This document shows, piece by piece, positions 47,506 to 59,376 of a stretch of 64,000 nt of DNA. A program made the translations under genes and the position numbers. Below the pieces are notes generated by a model that saw only the letters and a program-made list of their open reading frames with translations, had not been told where the DNA came from and searched no databases. Source of the DNA: Lepidonotus clava (Eukaryota; Annelida; Polychaeta; Phyllodocida; Polynoidae); assembly GCA_936440205.1 (NCBI GenBank), contig OW387140.1, positions 29,819,659-29,883,658 of the forward strand. The letters run 5' to 3'. How positions within the stretch are numbered: position 1 is the stretch's first letter; each line of letters begins with the position of its first letter.

Positions 47506-50500
47506 ATGGAAAGTAGCGAGAACAGAAACGAGAGCCAGACCCAGGCCCAGGGTGTGGTTATTCCAACACCAACTTTCAATGACACTTTTCGAAGCTACTT
47601 CGCACATCCAGGGAGATGGGAGAACGGCCGAAAGAACATGGTTCTTTACTCCAATTTTTTGAAAATACTCAAAAATAAGCCGAAGCTGGTATGTGACGTT
47701 ACCCTAGTACAATCCTTATGAATCGTTATCGTGCAGTTGTTGACAATTATGTTTTCGTTTGTGGTTTTAGCCCGTAATTTAGGTTAACTTGGTCTTGAAA
47801 TTTTGTTAACTTAACGTTAGTTTTCTCTTTCTTTCCTTTGGCTTTTGTTTTGCAAATGGCAACTAAAGTGTTTGACTGTTTCCTCACCTCTCTTTGAAAT
47901 GGACAGGTCATGGTAAATGGGGAAGCTTTGTATACGCTGTCCATCGCAGATGCCCATGAAGAATTAAAAGTCACGTTAGGGAAAGACATCATTCTATATC
48001 CTGACCTTCACTTCTCGAAATGCCCTGAGTTGCGTATTCTAAGAGCGGACTACACAGAGAGACAGGTAACGTTATAGATGTTGCCTGGATCCCCAGCTAA
48101 CTGTTGGGCCAAGCCCAAGGCTCAGTTGAATGCTAGTCACCACCCCGATTTTTTGTCAACCTTGACTCGAGATAATCATGATCAAAAGATTGTAGTAAGC
48201 TTTTCTAAAATTCAATATTGACATTGTCTAGCTGTTTCAAACAATCAATACGCAAAAGCATAACTTTAAATGTAAACTCAACTTCTTGTTATGATTAGGC
48301 CTACCCTAAAGCCTTGGCCTAACCGGAATATCAGGGACCCATCACCCGGGGCCATCCCTATCTAGATCTAATGGATATTGTTTGAAATCAAAATATGGAT
48401 ATTGTTTGAATTGAAATCAAAATATCTAAATTTTCATTTCTGAAGGATAAATTGTGCGCAATGATGTTGGCGGCATTCTCAGGAGATTACCGGGGCGTCA
48501 AAAAATTGATTTATCTTGGATCATACGTTGACCGCCAAATGCCAGTAAGTACTAACAATAATACTCCATATACTGTTTTATTGATTAAAGCAGCCACAGG
48601 CATCAGAAATTTGTATTTATTCTGTTGAGTATTTCATCAATTATTCTGAAAAAAATACTACCAAAGGTAATTTATCTTCACCAAAATAAAGAAAATGTTC
48701 TATTTCACAGAATGGCAATACTCCTTTAATGGAGGCAGTTGCAGGAGGAACAAGCGGTCGCTGTAAGTGTATAGAATTGCTGCTTGGGGCTGGAGCTAGA
48801 ATCAACATTGAAAATGAGGTAAGACTATTATTTCAATTACCTTAGTTGAAAATAATTCGCCAATGTGCGTGATCAACATCTATATAAAAATGCTTTTGCT
48901 CCAGACCGTGATGATTTTAAACACGAAGATTATATGAATTGTTCCACGAATTAATTATATAAAGAATGAAGAAATATTGACAATCTCAAGTCGAGATCAT
49001 TTCTCTATTGTAATTCAAAGCAAGGACACACAGTGTTTACCTCAGCAGCCTGGGCGGGTGACATGAAGGTTATTCGCCTCCTCTACAGAATGCGTACCGT
49101 CAACATCAACCATCAAACTAAGGTACAGTTAACAGATCAACAAGATCACAGATCTTATTGTAGAACCTTTATTGGCTTTAACCGAAAGCCAATAAATACA
49201 TTTCAAACGTAATTTGAGCCTGCGTCATTATACACTTTCCTTATACTACTTGTTGTGAAGTCATATATATTTCAATGAGAACCCGAAGCAATGTAACATT
49301 TCCATGTACTACTTTTGCCGTGTTTATCAGTAAATCCGGCATGTATAAGTTTCTTTGCTGCGTATTTTAAATTCACTTATTTTGTAGTTTATTCCAAAGT
49401 GACAATAGAATGTTCAGGTAAATATGGAAAGTTTTCCGCACTTTGTCCATCGTAACTTTTGCCATTTTTCACCACAGCGTGGCAGCACGGCACTGACTTT
49501 GGCCATCATCCAACAACACCATGACATTGTGCGCTTCCTGGTGACGGAATGTGGAGCCAACCCTCTCATAGAGGACCGTGTAAGAAACTCACTCTTAATA
49601 AGCCATTGGCCGTTACGTACTGCTTAATATTAACTTTTTCACATCTTGGGTTCGTTAGTCAACACGTTTCCCACACATTTGTTCCTATATTTTTCAACAG
49701 GTATCGGAAATACTGAGCACATTGACTATTTAACTCTGTGAATATGAAGGCTCTTACAGGTATCTAATTAAACGGCAATAGATATCACAGCACCAAATCA
49801 CTCGAATACTTCCTCTTTTAAATCTAATTTTTGCCTAAACGTCGCTTATATTCCTGCAACATGTTTCTGTCTCCAAACAGCGGTGTATGACGGCTGTATG
49901 CTGGTCCCAGATCAGCTGTCCGTCAGCGACAGGCTACTTGTGTCTGCATCTCGGATTTAAGAACCAGCTCGATACGTTCGTTATGGTATGCCTTTATTGC
50001 TAATTACGTATCCATTTCTTCTAAAGATTTACTTACATAATTGTTGTTTTTTAAATTCCATTAACGGATGTTTAATGTTTGAGGGTTCCGTCAAAAAGTC
50101 CAGTAATTTTGGTTAAAGTTTTTCGAAACTGAATGCATACAAATTATTTTTCAGCAATTGACGAAAGAGTAGTTAGAATTTGATATTTTTTGCGACAATT
50201 TACTCTATGAGGAAATTATATCTAAATTTAACTTGTTTTTCATAGAAATATATCTTATTTCTACTACAGCGTCGTGTGGAGGTTCTTAAAGCGTTGGCCT
50301 TACTCTGTGCCCGGGACGCAGAGGACCCCGATGTGTTTGAGATGCCAAGGGACGAGGCCGAGCTGTTCAACCTCCTCTACAACCTCACCAACATACTCCT
50401 ACTGCTGAAACCCTCACGGCGAACGCTCATCACAAAAGGCGTGCTCAACCTTGTCGGGTATCTATATTTATCACCCGAACTCGGATTTTCATTCGGTATT

Positions 50501-53500
50501 GGTGTTTTATGAAAAATGTCTATTTCCTAAGAGCTAATAATATCATCCAATAATATTAAAGCTTAAACATCTCATGTATGACAATGGAAGATATTTAGTT
50601 TTCTTTTCGACTTTACATACAGAGAGACATTTTCGTTTATACATTTCCAAAATGTATTGTTTTCTTTTTGAGAAACCCATACATGATTTTCTTCTCATTC
50701 AAAATCAATTTGAATAAAATGGAAATGCAATACCTTCTTCTGATTACTTATTATAATGTAGATGTATCATAAATTTGTTTTTCTATTTAGTAAAAAAGAG
50801 ATGTGGGAAGATCTGCTCCCCGAGGACGATCACGATTCCATCGACGTTGCCCTCCTGCAGATCCTGCCTTGGTTTATTGCGTTGGGCTGTGGTATGCTCT
50901 ACAATGAAACATACATATTGGAGGGATTTATAAAAACTGGAGCAGCTGACCGGTAAATACTCTGAAAAATCGGAAATAAAAATTAGTTATTAAATTATTT
51001 TGAATGAACATATATATTTAAGTTTTTAACGTAATTCGGATTCTTCTGGGAAGTTAAATGGAGGCTATTCTTGTGCTTATTACATCAGGGATGTAAGCTT
51101 TCCGATTTCCGATTTTTTTTTCTCCACCATCACTAACAACCAAACTGATGTTTCACAACATTATAGGATACAATCAGATTTTCCGACTTTTTCACTGTCC
51201 CTAATTTACATCCCTGTTAACTTAAAAAATAAATAAAAACTAATAATCTATCTCTTTGTTTTTAGCTTTGTTGACACGATGAACAGGGCCTTACCTGTTG
51301 CTGATGGAATCCGTGGCCGTTTGTCCATCCAGGCCATGCTGTCTCCCCTGATGGCCTTCAAACAGGGCCGTCAGTGGCTCTGTAGGACTGGCTTCAAGTA
51401 CAAGCATGTGCTGGAGCACTTTGTAGACACTGAAAACCTCCTGGAGGAGCGTGGGACCGACATCTGCAAAGCCTTCATCCAGTTGATGGACGCCAACTTT
51501 GGGCACTACAAGCTGAAAGACAACTATAAGATCTTTGGTGAGGCCGAGGTCAAGAAGCTGTGCCCAGAACCGGCAATGTCAGTTCGAGAGAAGCTACAGG
51601 AGACGTTGGCTCATTTTGAGGAGATCAAACAGCAGGCTAAGGAGGCACAGGCTGATCTGAACATGCAGGAATTTCTGAATGCCGAAAGGAGGGAGTTTTT
51701 GATGAGACAAGAACGGGATGTGAAGTCCAAGATGAGAAAATTAAAGAAAAAGGAGCGACGCAAAATGCAGCGACTGCAGGATGAGGTAGCAGCGAACAAG
51801 GAAGAGGAAACTGAAAAATGTAACAATGAAAATAGCAGTGAAGGTTCCATTCAGAAGACCAAGAATGCTGAAAACAAGGCTCATCACCAGCCACTGAGGC
51901 GAACGTTTGAAGACTACCTTTATATTAACCAGGAACGACCCATTGCAATGCGTTCGGCTGAGGATATGTATTGCTACAAGGTGGAATCGAAGAAAAATGT
52001 AGAAAAAAGCAACAATGAAAAATCCCGAGAAAGAATGATTCTTTCCTTCCTCATTGAAAATGCGGCCGCTGGAGGGGAATGGAAGAGTGTCCCGAAACGC
52101 AAGGCCAAGAAAGGCAAGAAACCGATAGAGGAAAATGAGAAAGAGAAGCAGTTGGAGGCAGAGAGAGAAAAAGCTATAGCTCTGACAGAGAAAGTTCAAG
52201 AAAGGTTAGACAAAACCTGCGCCAATAAAGCAACCAATGTCCAAAATGCAAACACAAAAACAGTCAAGGAATTGAAAAGGGAACAAAAGCCAGCAGCTCC
52301 TAGGTGCAATAAGCCCCCAAGGCTTATGGATTTAGGACTGAAACAACAAATGTCGTCTGCTAAGAACCATAAGGTGACAAAGGCCCAGACAGTGAGCTAC
52401 TCTGCAGCGTGCATTGGAGAGCAGGACACAAAGGCAGCACCAACACCACAGAGCCCCAGGCAGAATCCTATCCACCGAGGTCCGCCTCAGCCGGTCATCA
52501 GTTTATCAGATATGCCCGGAGCACTCCTGTTGTCCCAGGTCGAGCAGAACATCCTAAAGAAAGAGGAAAACAACGCAGCCAAGTTAGAAAAGACACCCGC
52601 TCCGAAACCCGAGTTTATTTTTGGGTTCTTCGGGGATGAAACTACGCCAGCTCCAACCATTCAGGGTAACTCTGCTGGCACACCTCCTACACAGCCTATC
52701 TTTGAAACTGCCTCAAAACCAAAAAGCGAGCCATCCTCAGTAGCAAATCCAGAGAGTGACGTAGCACCATTCCCTACCAACCCAGCCCCGGTGAGTGAGC
52801 CCGCTCCAGTCGACCCCATTGAGGCTGGGGCCGCTGGGGACCAGGCACCCAAGGCTGTGGCGACTCCTGAGCTGCCCAAGATGACCTGGGTCCCCCGCAG
52901 TCTGCGCTGGAGACCTTTCTTTGAGAGGCTCATTGCTACCCCTCCGAACAAGAGGCAGAAGGTCGGCTCTATTCACCTGTCATTCTATGACGAGGCCCTG
53001 ATAATTGCTGCAGGGTGAGTATACATAATTATATTGTATCATGTTCTGGATTTGATCATATTAGTTGTAACGTGTACCTGTCGTCCTTTAATGTATTATC
53101 CAATAGTGACGTTTTTAACTATCTACTTTATATACTACTATGCATTCGTGTAAATTTCTCTCTCATTATCAACTTCAACATAGAAAAACATTTTTTATGA
53201 TCCCAAGAATTGATATAAGAAACTTTTCAAATTTGTATTCGTATTCGCTGGATCACTAATAATATTTTGTCCGATGTTTTTCTATGAAACACACATCTAA
53301 TAGCATTTTATTTGTTCAGGAGTAATGGAACCCTTGTAAGCATTGGCCTCCGTGACGACGGTATGGAAGTGGCTGTTAAACGCCTGCCCAAATGTAACTC
53401 CCGATTCATCAAGAACGAGTTGGAAAACCTGCGTATTCCGGAAATTGAACATGAAAACATCGTAAAATATCGCGTAAGTATTTCATTAAGCTACATTTAT

Positions 53501-56500
53501 CACTGTATTATAAATATCCAATATGTATATGTAAACTGCTTACGCTACTAAACTTGATAAATCAAACTGTTGTATTGCCCTGCCTAGCTCACTTTTGTCT
53601 ATATGTAAATGTTGTGTATCCCCACCTTATAGAATGAAAAAAATGTGTAAAAGAAAAAATGGCTAGAAACCAAGAAATTGGGCAGTAAAGACAAAAAGAA
53701 TTGGTCATGGAGTCAAGAAAACTTTAGATGAACACCTTACAAACCATGTTATTTTTCCAGGACTACGTGGAGGACGAGAACTTCGGTTACCTGGCTCTGG
53801 AGCTCTGTGAGTGCACCCTGGAGGATTATGTCCACGAGCTGAAGCACACGGGCCAGCTGCAGGAGAGGGCGCGCCGCCTGGTGTGGCAGCTGCTGAGGGG
53901 GCTGGCCGTGCTGCACCGGGCCAAGATCCTCCACATGGACCTCAAGGTACTTTTACCTTACGTGTAACATACATATACCATGGAATTGAATGATTAGTGC
54001 ATGGTCACTAAATTGAAGTCTGTACGATTCTGAAGATTATATAAGAAACCAAAAGTGACCGTTTTGAGATCTATTAGTCTGATTAAATTTTATGTTTTGT
54101 CAAGGTAAGCGGTTGTTTATACACCTTATCCCTGACAATAGACTTCTTCCAAATCAGAATTGAATATTGCTGATCAATTCAAAATTGTCGGTGTTTAAAA
54201 TTCTAAAACGTATAGAACAAAGATTTCGTAATCATAGACAATCATCAATGATCATCATCATTCAAAATGTATACATTGTATCCGTTATTTTCCAACCACA
54301 TTATTATGGTGACCACATGATGATCACCAAAAGGTGGTCACATTAGAACGTCTTCACAAGATCTATAGATTCAAAAAATACTATAATAAGAAGACACTAT
54401 TATGGAGTATGAGGTAGGATATATTTACCCCGGCACCGATTGCACCGCGGCCGTTAGGCCAAGGTGCAATCGGTGCCAGGGTAAATATATCCTACCGATA
54501 TACGACATAAGTGTGTCTTCTTTATTTTATGTGATGGCTAAATACCTGAAATATCATCAATTTATCATAAAAACGGCGATGTCGAAGTGCCGACGGCGAT
54601 GTCATCGTAGCGACGGCGATGTCGACATCTTGTTTGTTTACCTAATTCTCGACGCTCATTGGCCAATACCATGGAAACGGTGGTCACATGATGCTATCTT
54701 TTCTTGGAACGGCCTGAGGTGCGTATAAATGGTAGATTTTTACCTCGGGTGCTGCGGGGCGTAATTACGTTCGAAAGCCCCAATAAGCACCGCTGCTCCC
54801 GCTAGCCATTACATAAAACCCTGTCCTATCCATATTCTCTTGCAGCCACGTAACGTGCTGGTCGACGTGCGGGGTAACGTCCGTCTGGCCGACTTTGGAC
54901 TCAGTCGTAGGATGGATGAAGCACACTCTACGGACTACCACGCCGCCTTTCTTGGTAAGAGGGGCATCTTAAATTAGTTTATGGTTTGACTGGGCTCTGC
55001 ATCTCAATTTAGTGTATATTTGGCCTGCCTTTACTTGTTAGTCTAGGTAGAGGAAAAAGTTGTTTCCTTGGAGAAAAAATGTGCTTTGCCATGGTACAGA
55101 TGGGTGTACGTTATCGAAATAATAATCTTAATGAAGGGTTATAGAGTTACAGCTTGTGAGCGAAATTGCTTCTACCGTTACCTTTTCCGAACTGAATAAA
55201 AGAAATGATGAAATTTGTTCTTATATGGATGGGGACATAATGTTTTTAATTGAAATATTCCGTTTGGTGCAGTTTTACAAGTTAACGTTTTATGCCTGTA
55301 TATGATATGGAAAAAGAAATGAAAGTAATTTAAAGTTTACAAATATTTGTCTTTCAGGCGGTACGAGGTGTTGGCGACCACGGGAAGCGCTGCTAAGTGT
55401 TGGGTCAGAAGACCACCCGGAACCCTACATGACCGTCTCCGACGTCCAGGTAGGGGAACCATTTCCGTCAAACCATTGCGCAGTAACCGATACTAAAATA
55501 GGAACGATTTAATGCAAAATAAATTGATGTCAAATCACATAGTCTTAACTTTGCATACACACCTACTTGTGCACAGGGGTAAGATCAGAGAGGAAAGGGT
55601 ATGCCCCTATAACCATCATCCTTGTTATTTGTAGATAATACATAAAATATAACTCTGATGGCCTAAAATTTGCTAAAGTAATTCTAATTATGTTTGTAGT
55701 TTTGCCAATATAAGCTAGTTACTGATCGCTTTCAGAATGCCTAAACTTTGGATTTATAATGGAAATTATTATCACATAATGATATATAGATAGATACATT
55801 ATTATGACGCATACGTGTATTAATACCACTGTCGCATTACAATTCTTCTCTTTAGTTTGATGTGATTCACATTAGTATATGTATAGACGTATGTCGTAAC
55901 CACACCTTTAATTACCCCAGTCATAATACCAGCGGTTGCTCCCACTAGGTGGCAGGCATGGTGATCTACTACGTCATGTCCGGTGGGCAGCACCCCTACG
56001 GTCAGAGTCCGGCCGACATCGAAGAGGCCATCGTCAGCGGGGTGCCGCGTCTGTCGGACGTCACTGACGAGACGCTGGTCAACCTCATGTCGTGGATGCT
56101 ACACCCCGACGTCCATCGACGTAAATCAGCAGAGGAGTGTCTGACGTAGGTATTGTAGGGTGTAAGAGTCAATGGTGCAGGTGTGTCTAGGGAAAAGTCC
56201 CAACGTGGTCAAAATAATGAATCGATCCACTCAATTACTGCACGTCATGGAATATAATGAGTAATTAAAGAACAGAGGGGGGAATACTGTGTTGCTTGAA
56301 TGAAAGCTAATCAAATAGGTTGTGCAAGTACAGATGTCCATCCAGGGTGTACAGTCCTTTTAGATTACGGGTTTCTAACCAAAGGTGAATGCATTGTTTT
56401 TGATCATTGCATTGTTTTCCAGCCGAGGAATTGTGTTTTGCTTTAACAGAAATTCCAAAACTTACATAGGACAAGACAATTGAAAGTAATTCTCTTGTTT

Positions 56501-57788
56501 TCCTTACTTCCAGACACCCGTTCTTTTGGCAAGAAACGAAGCGCTTCGCCTTTCTGTACAAAGTCAGCCAGGAGGCCGAATTTCAGCTGCACACCGGGTA
56601 GGTATTTATTTAGGCAATTTCTGTTATCATATAACACACAATATTAGTCCCCCTTGTATAATTGCTTGATAGTATTAATTATTATTCCGACGCCATTTGC
56701 CTCAATTCACCCTTAATCATGTTGGTGTATGATATTAAATTTCTGCTTCCAAGTTAGTCTCGTTGAATCTGAGATTCTGTTACAACCGTTAATTCAGTTC
56801 TAATTCGTGATACATCTCTACCAGGCGGACGTCCCAGGTACGCCAGGTGATTGACAGTATGGGGGCGTGGCTAAAGATGGGTGACTGGCGTACAGAGGTG
56901 GACCCCTACGTCATGTCCCCCCAGATGTCGCTCCTCAGCTACTCCAGCAGTATGTCCGACCTGCTCCGCTTCATGGCCGACGTGGAGAACGACTTCAACA
57001 AAATGTGAGTTTTATTTGTCATAAAAGTTAACAATTTTCTCATACTTTCCGAATCACTGAATGTATAGGCGTCACTTTCTGTGATTTATCTATCTGAATT
57101 ATGGATGTAAAAGACGTGACTTATTGATTATATGTGATCGTTGGGTAAATAATGTAATGGTCCAGGACCTATTCCCACTTTTCGTATACTACTCACAGCG
57201 GAACGCGAAGATAACTAATGAAAATAGCTATGAAATATCAAAGACGAGTAGGGTATGTATTTGATATGCGTGTATACATAGCGTTGGAATAATGCTTTCT
57301 CAAGAGAAGGCCTACACTGATAAAGTAGCCAATAGTCATCCCCATAGTCACAGTACGCAGGAACCATCTTCAAAGTATAATTTCCATATACTACTTTGGC
57401 TGATACAACTTCATGTCACTTCTCGTGAGGTGGCGCCTCTGCATTGCAAGAGTCACTTTCACCTTTTAAATCACCAGATTGTAACAACGACACAAAACTT
57501 TACAAATATTACATTACATGTCACTATTGGCTATATGTTATAATTGTAGTAATATCTGTTCTGTAATAAAACAATCTGATATATATAGAAATTCATTTTA
57601 ATTTGGTTATTTTTTTATTTAGAGATCCAAAACTTCGCTCCATGCTGGGAGATCCCGGGTTCTATTTCCTCATCAAGTTCCCACGAGTGTTCATGGTTGT
57701 CTACGAGATTATACGAGAGAGTGATCTGCGTCACAGGCGATCCCTGACGGACTTCTTTGACGTCCACAACTACGTCGAAAACAATTAG
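47506..57788 (+). CDS. ANK-kinase-KEN protein, RNase L-like (plus-strand paralogue, 1374 aa)
   Basis: Head-to-head partner of the minus-strand gene. Eighteen exons, all GT-AG and phase-compatible: 47506-47688, 47907-48065, 48446-48544, 48711-48818, 49021-49122, 49478-49579, 49881-49985, 50270-50457, 50791-50952, 51266-53014, 53320-53473, 53761-53946, 54846-54954, 55358-55449, 55949-56145, 56514-56597, 56825-57004, 57623-57788. Residues 1-114: N-terminal module, unrecognised. 115-286: five ankyrin modules, one exon each (NGNTPLMEAV, RGSTALTLAIIQQHHDIVRF). 287-480: helical region. About 490-580: Lys/Glu coiled coil; then a Pro/Lys-rich linker. Kinase 978-1232: GSNGTLVSIG loop, Lys1006 in VAVK, HMDLKPRN with Asp1097 and Asn1102, DFG 1115-1117, GGTRCWRPREAL after the activation loop; looks able to bind nucleotide and possibly active. 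KEN 1233-1374: HPFFWQETKRFAFL, Trp1281 and Asp1305 kept, but Ala1311 and Asp1316 replace the catalytic Arg and His. RNase activity by the known mechanism is therefore unlikely. Confidence 0.88.
51266..53014 (+). other. Long linker exon of the plus-strand ANK-kinase-KEN gene
   Basis: A 1749-base exon (both borders phase 2) covering the end of the helical region, a coiled coil (REFLMRQERDVKSKMRKL, then KKKERRKMQRLQDEV), a Lys-rich stretch with a tryptophan motif (GGEWKSVPKRKAKKGKK), then a Pro-rich linker ending SLRWRPFFERLIATPPNKRQ before the kinase. It corresponds in position and end phase to the giant exon of the minus-strand paralogue but is half as long. Confidence 0.85.
54389..54515. mobile_element. 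Hairpin element in intron 12 of the plus-strand gene
   Basis: A long inverted repeat: AAGAAGACAC at the left pairs with GTGTCTTCTT at the right, and the inner arms (about 54413-54448 and 54461-54494, with GGATATATTTACCC and GGCACCGATTGCACC) pair almost perfectly around a GC-rich centre. It is followed at 54572-54625 by three copies of ACGGCGATGTC. A non-coding foldback MITE. Confidence 0.6.
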
Positions 57789-58947
57789 AAGAATGCCGAT
57801 ATCAGGGACATTTCAAATGAGAAGTTATAAAGAGCACTGTAACGTAACATAAAGCAAGAAGGAAAAGAAGAAAAACTAATTATACTAAACTTAATCCGTC
57901 CACACGTAAAGGCAACATTTCGTACAAACTGTGATAGAAAAAGGTGATATTTCGAACAAACTGTGATATTGATTATGGCCTATATACACTACTATGTTGA
58001 ATCTTCATGCAATAATTTTGCATCCATTTACTCTGAATGGTATACGTTCAAACTGTCTGATTGAAATGGAATGAATAAAATAATGAATCATATCTTTTGT
58101 TCTTTCATACTTAAAACAAATTACGTAGTGCTTTTAAATGGTAACTACAATTTTGAATTAATGTTTTATTTTGTTTTTAATTTAAACGCCCGAATGACTA
58201 TTCACTAGAGATACGTTTATACTGTAAGAGATGTAACGGATAAGTCCTTTGTAAAACTAAATATATCACGTCTTAGATGCCAGACTGTCCTCTATAGAAA
58301 CGTTGGTGAACTATACCTTCTCCTAAAAGAACAGCGATTTAAAATTAAAACAAAAAACGGCCATAACAAAAATGCGGGAGGGCGGGTGCAGTTACCCTCG
58401 TATTTTCTCCCGTCAGTCCTTCATGACCTTGTGTCCGATGGCGTTAACCTTGTCTGCCGCCGAAGACATGATTGGCTCATGAGAAGGTAATGGGGTAAAA
58501 TGGCCTTTTAGGCTTTATGCCGACAGGGTAAGGGGACCGGCAGGATATTTATGGGTTGGCGGGGGTCCCTCCCCGTTGTAAATATAGCGCCGTGTGGCCA
58601 GGGGTCGGCCTGCCGTGGGGGCTATCGCAGTATCCGTAAAGCCAGGGAGAGGGTACACCGAGCCTACTTTTAGGGTTCTTTGCTGCATTAAGGTTGGGTT
58701 ACCGAGTAGGTGGGTTGTCGATAAGGCTGCACCGCCAGTGTTTGCTCCTCTGACTTATTCATTGGATTTTGGGTGCATGGGTTACTCAGTGTATAAGGGG
58801 GATAGGATGTTTAGAGGAATTCTGATGTTTAGGAATAGGCCTAATCTTCTCATGTGATAAAAATTATTTATGTTCACTGATTAATTTGTTCTCATGAACA
58901 AAACGATACCACAACTCAATTATCTTTACGTGCACTTGACCAATACA
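57789..58947. other. 3' flank of the plus-strand gene
   Basis: The 3' UTR probably ends just after the AATAAA at 58074-58079. A GC-richer block at 58370-58860 contains an 87-codon frame (58594-58857) with no recognised domain; it may be repeat-derived. Confidence 0.4.
58074..58079 (+). other. Candidate polyadenylation signal of the plus-strand ANK-kinase-KEN gene
   Basis: AATAAA about 285 bases after the stop codon at 57788. Confidence 0.5.
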
Positions 58948-59376
58948 ATAAGCCCATCCCAGTTTAAACCAACATTAAAGATAATTATGAAGTGTTAACA
59001 GAATTTCCTCTTTGCTTATTCCATGGAGATGTTTGCATGATACACATTAAACGAAAGCAATTTGGGTGACAAATTGCTTTTTAAATTGGTAAAATGCTGC
59101 TTTATATATTCACATTTTTCCCTTGGGAACAAATGTTAAAGCTTGTCAGCCCATCCTATAATGTCCAATCCTATTTTGCCCTAAAATGCACATTCTGATT
59201 GGCTGGCAAACCTCCAAATGTGTTAATTGGTAAAATTTAAAAAAATCATAATAGGGAATATAGAAAAATAATTATAATTCTTGGTTATTTCAGTTATCCA
59301 ACTGTAGGAGACAAGGGTGGCTTATACAATGATTCCTTCCAACCCTGGGATATACCCAATATGGGATGGGCTTGTT
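58948..59376. mobile_element. Candidate TIR element (about 430 bp)
   Basis: ATAAGCCCATCCCA at the left and TGGGATGGGCTTGTT at the right are inverted repeats, with a related CAGCCCATCCTATAATG block inside. The interior is AT-rich and non-coding. Probably a MITE. Confidence 0.45.

Noticed and set aside
51291-52976. Minus-strand frames opposite the plus-strand linker exon
   Set aside because: Shadows of the real exon, with no independent motifs.
58594-58857. 87-aa frame in a GC-richer block
   Set aside because: No domain, no splice context, and short enough to be chance.
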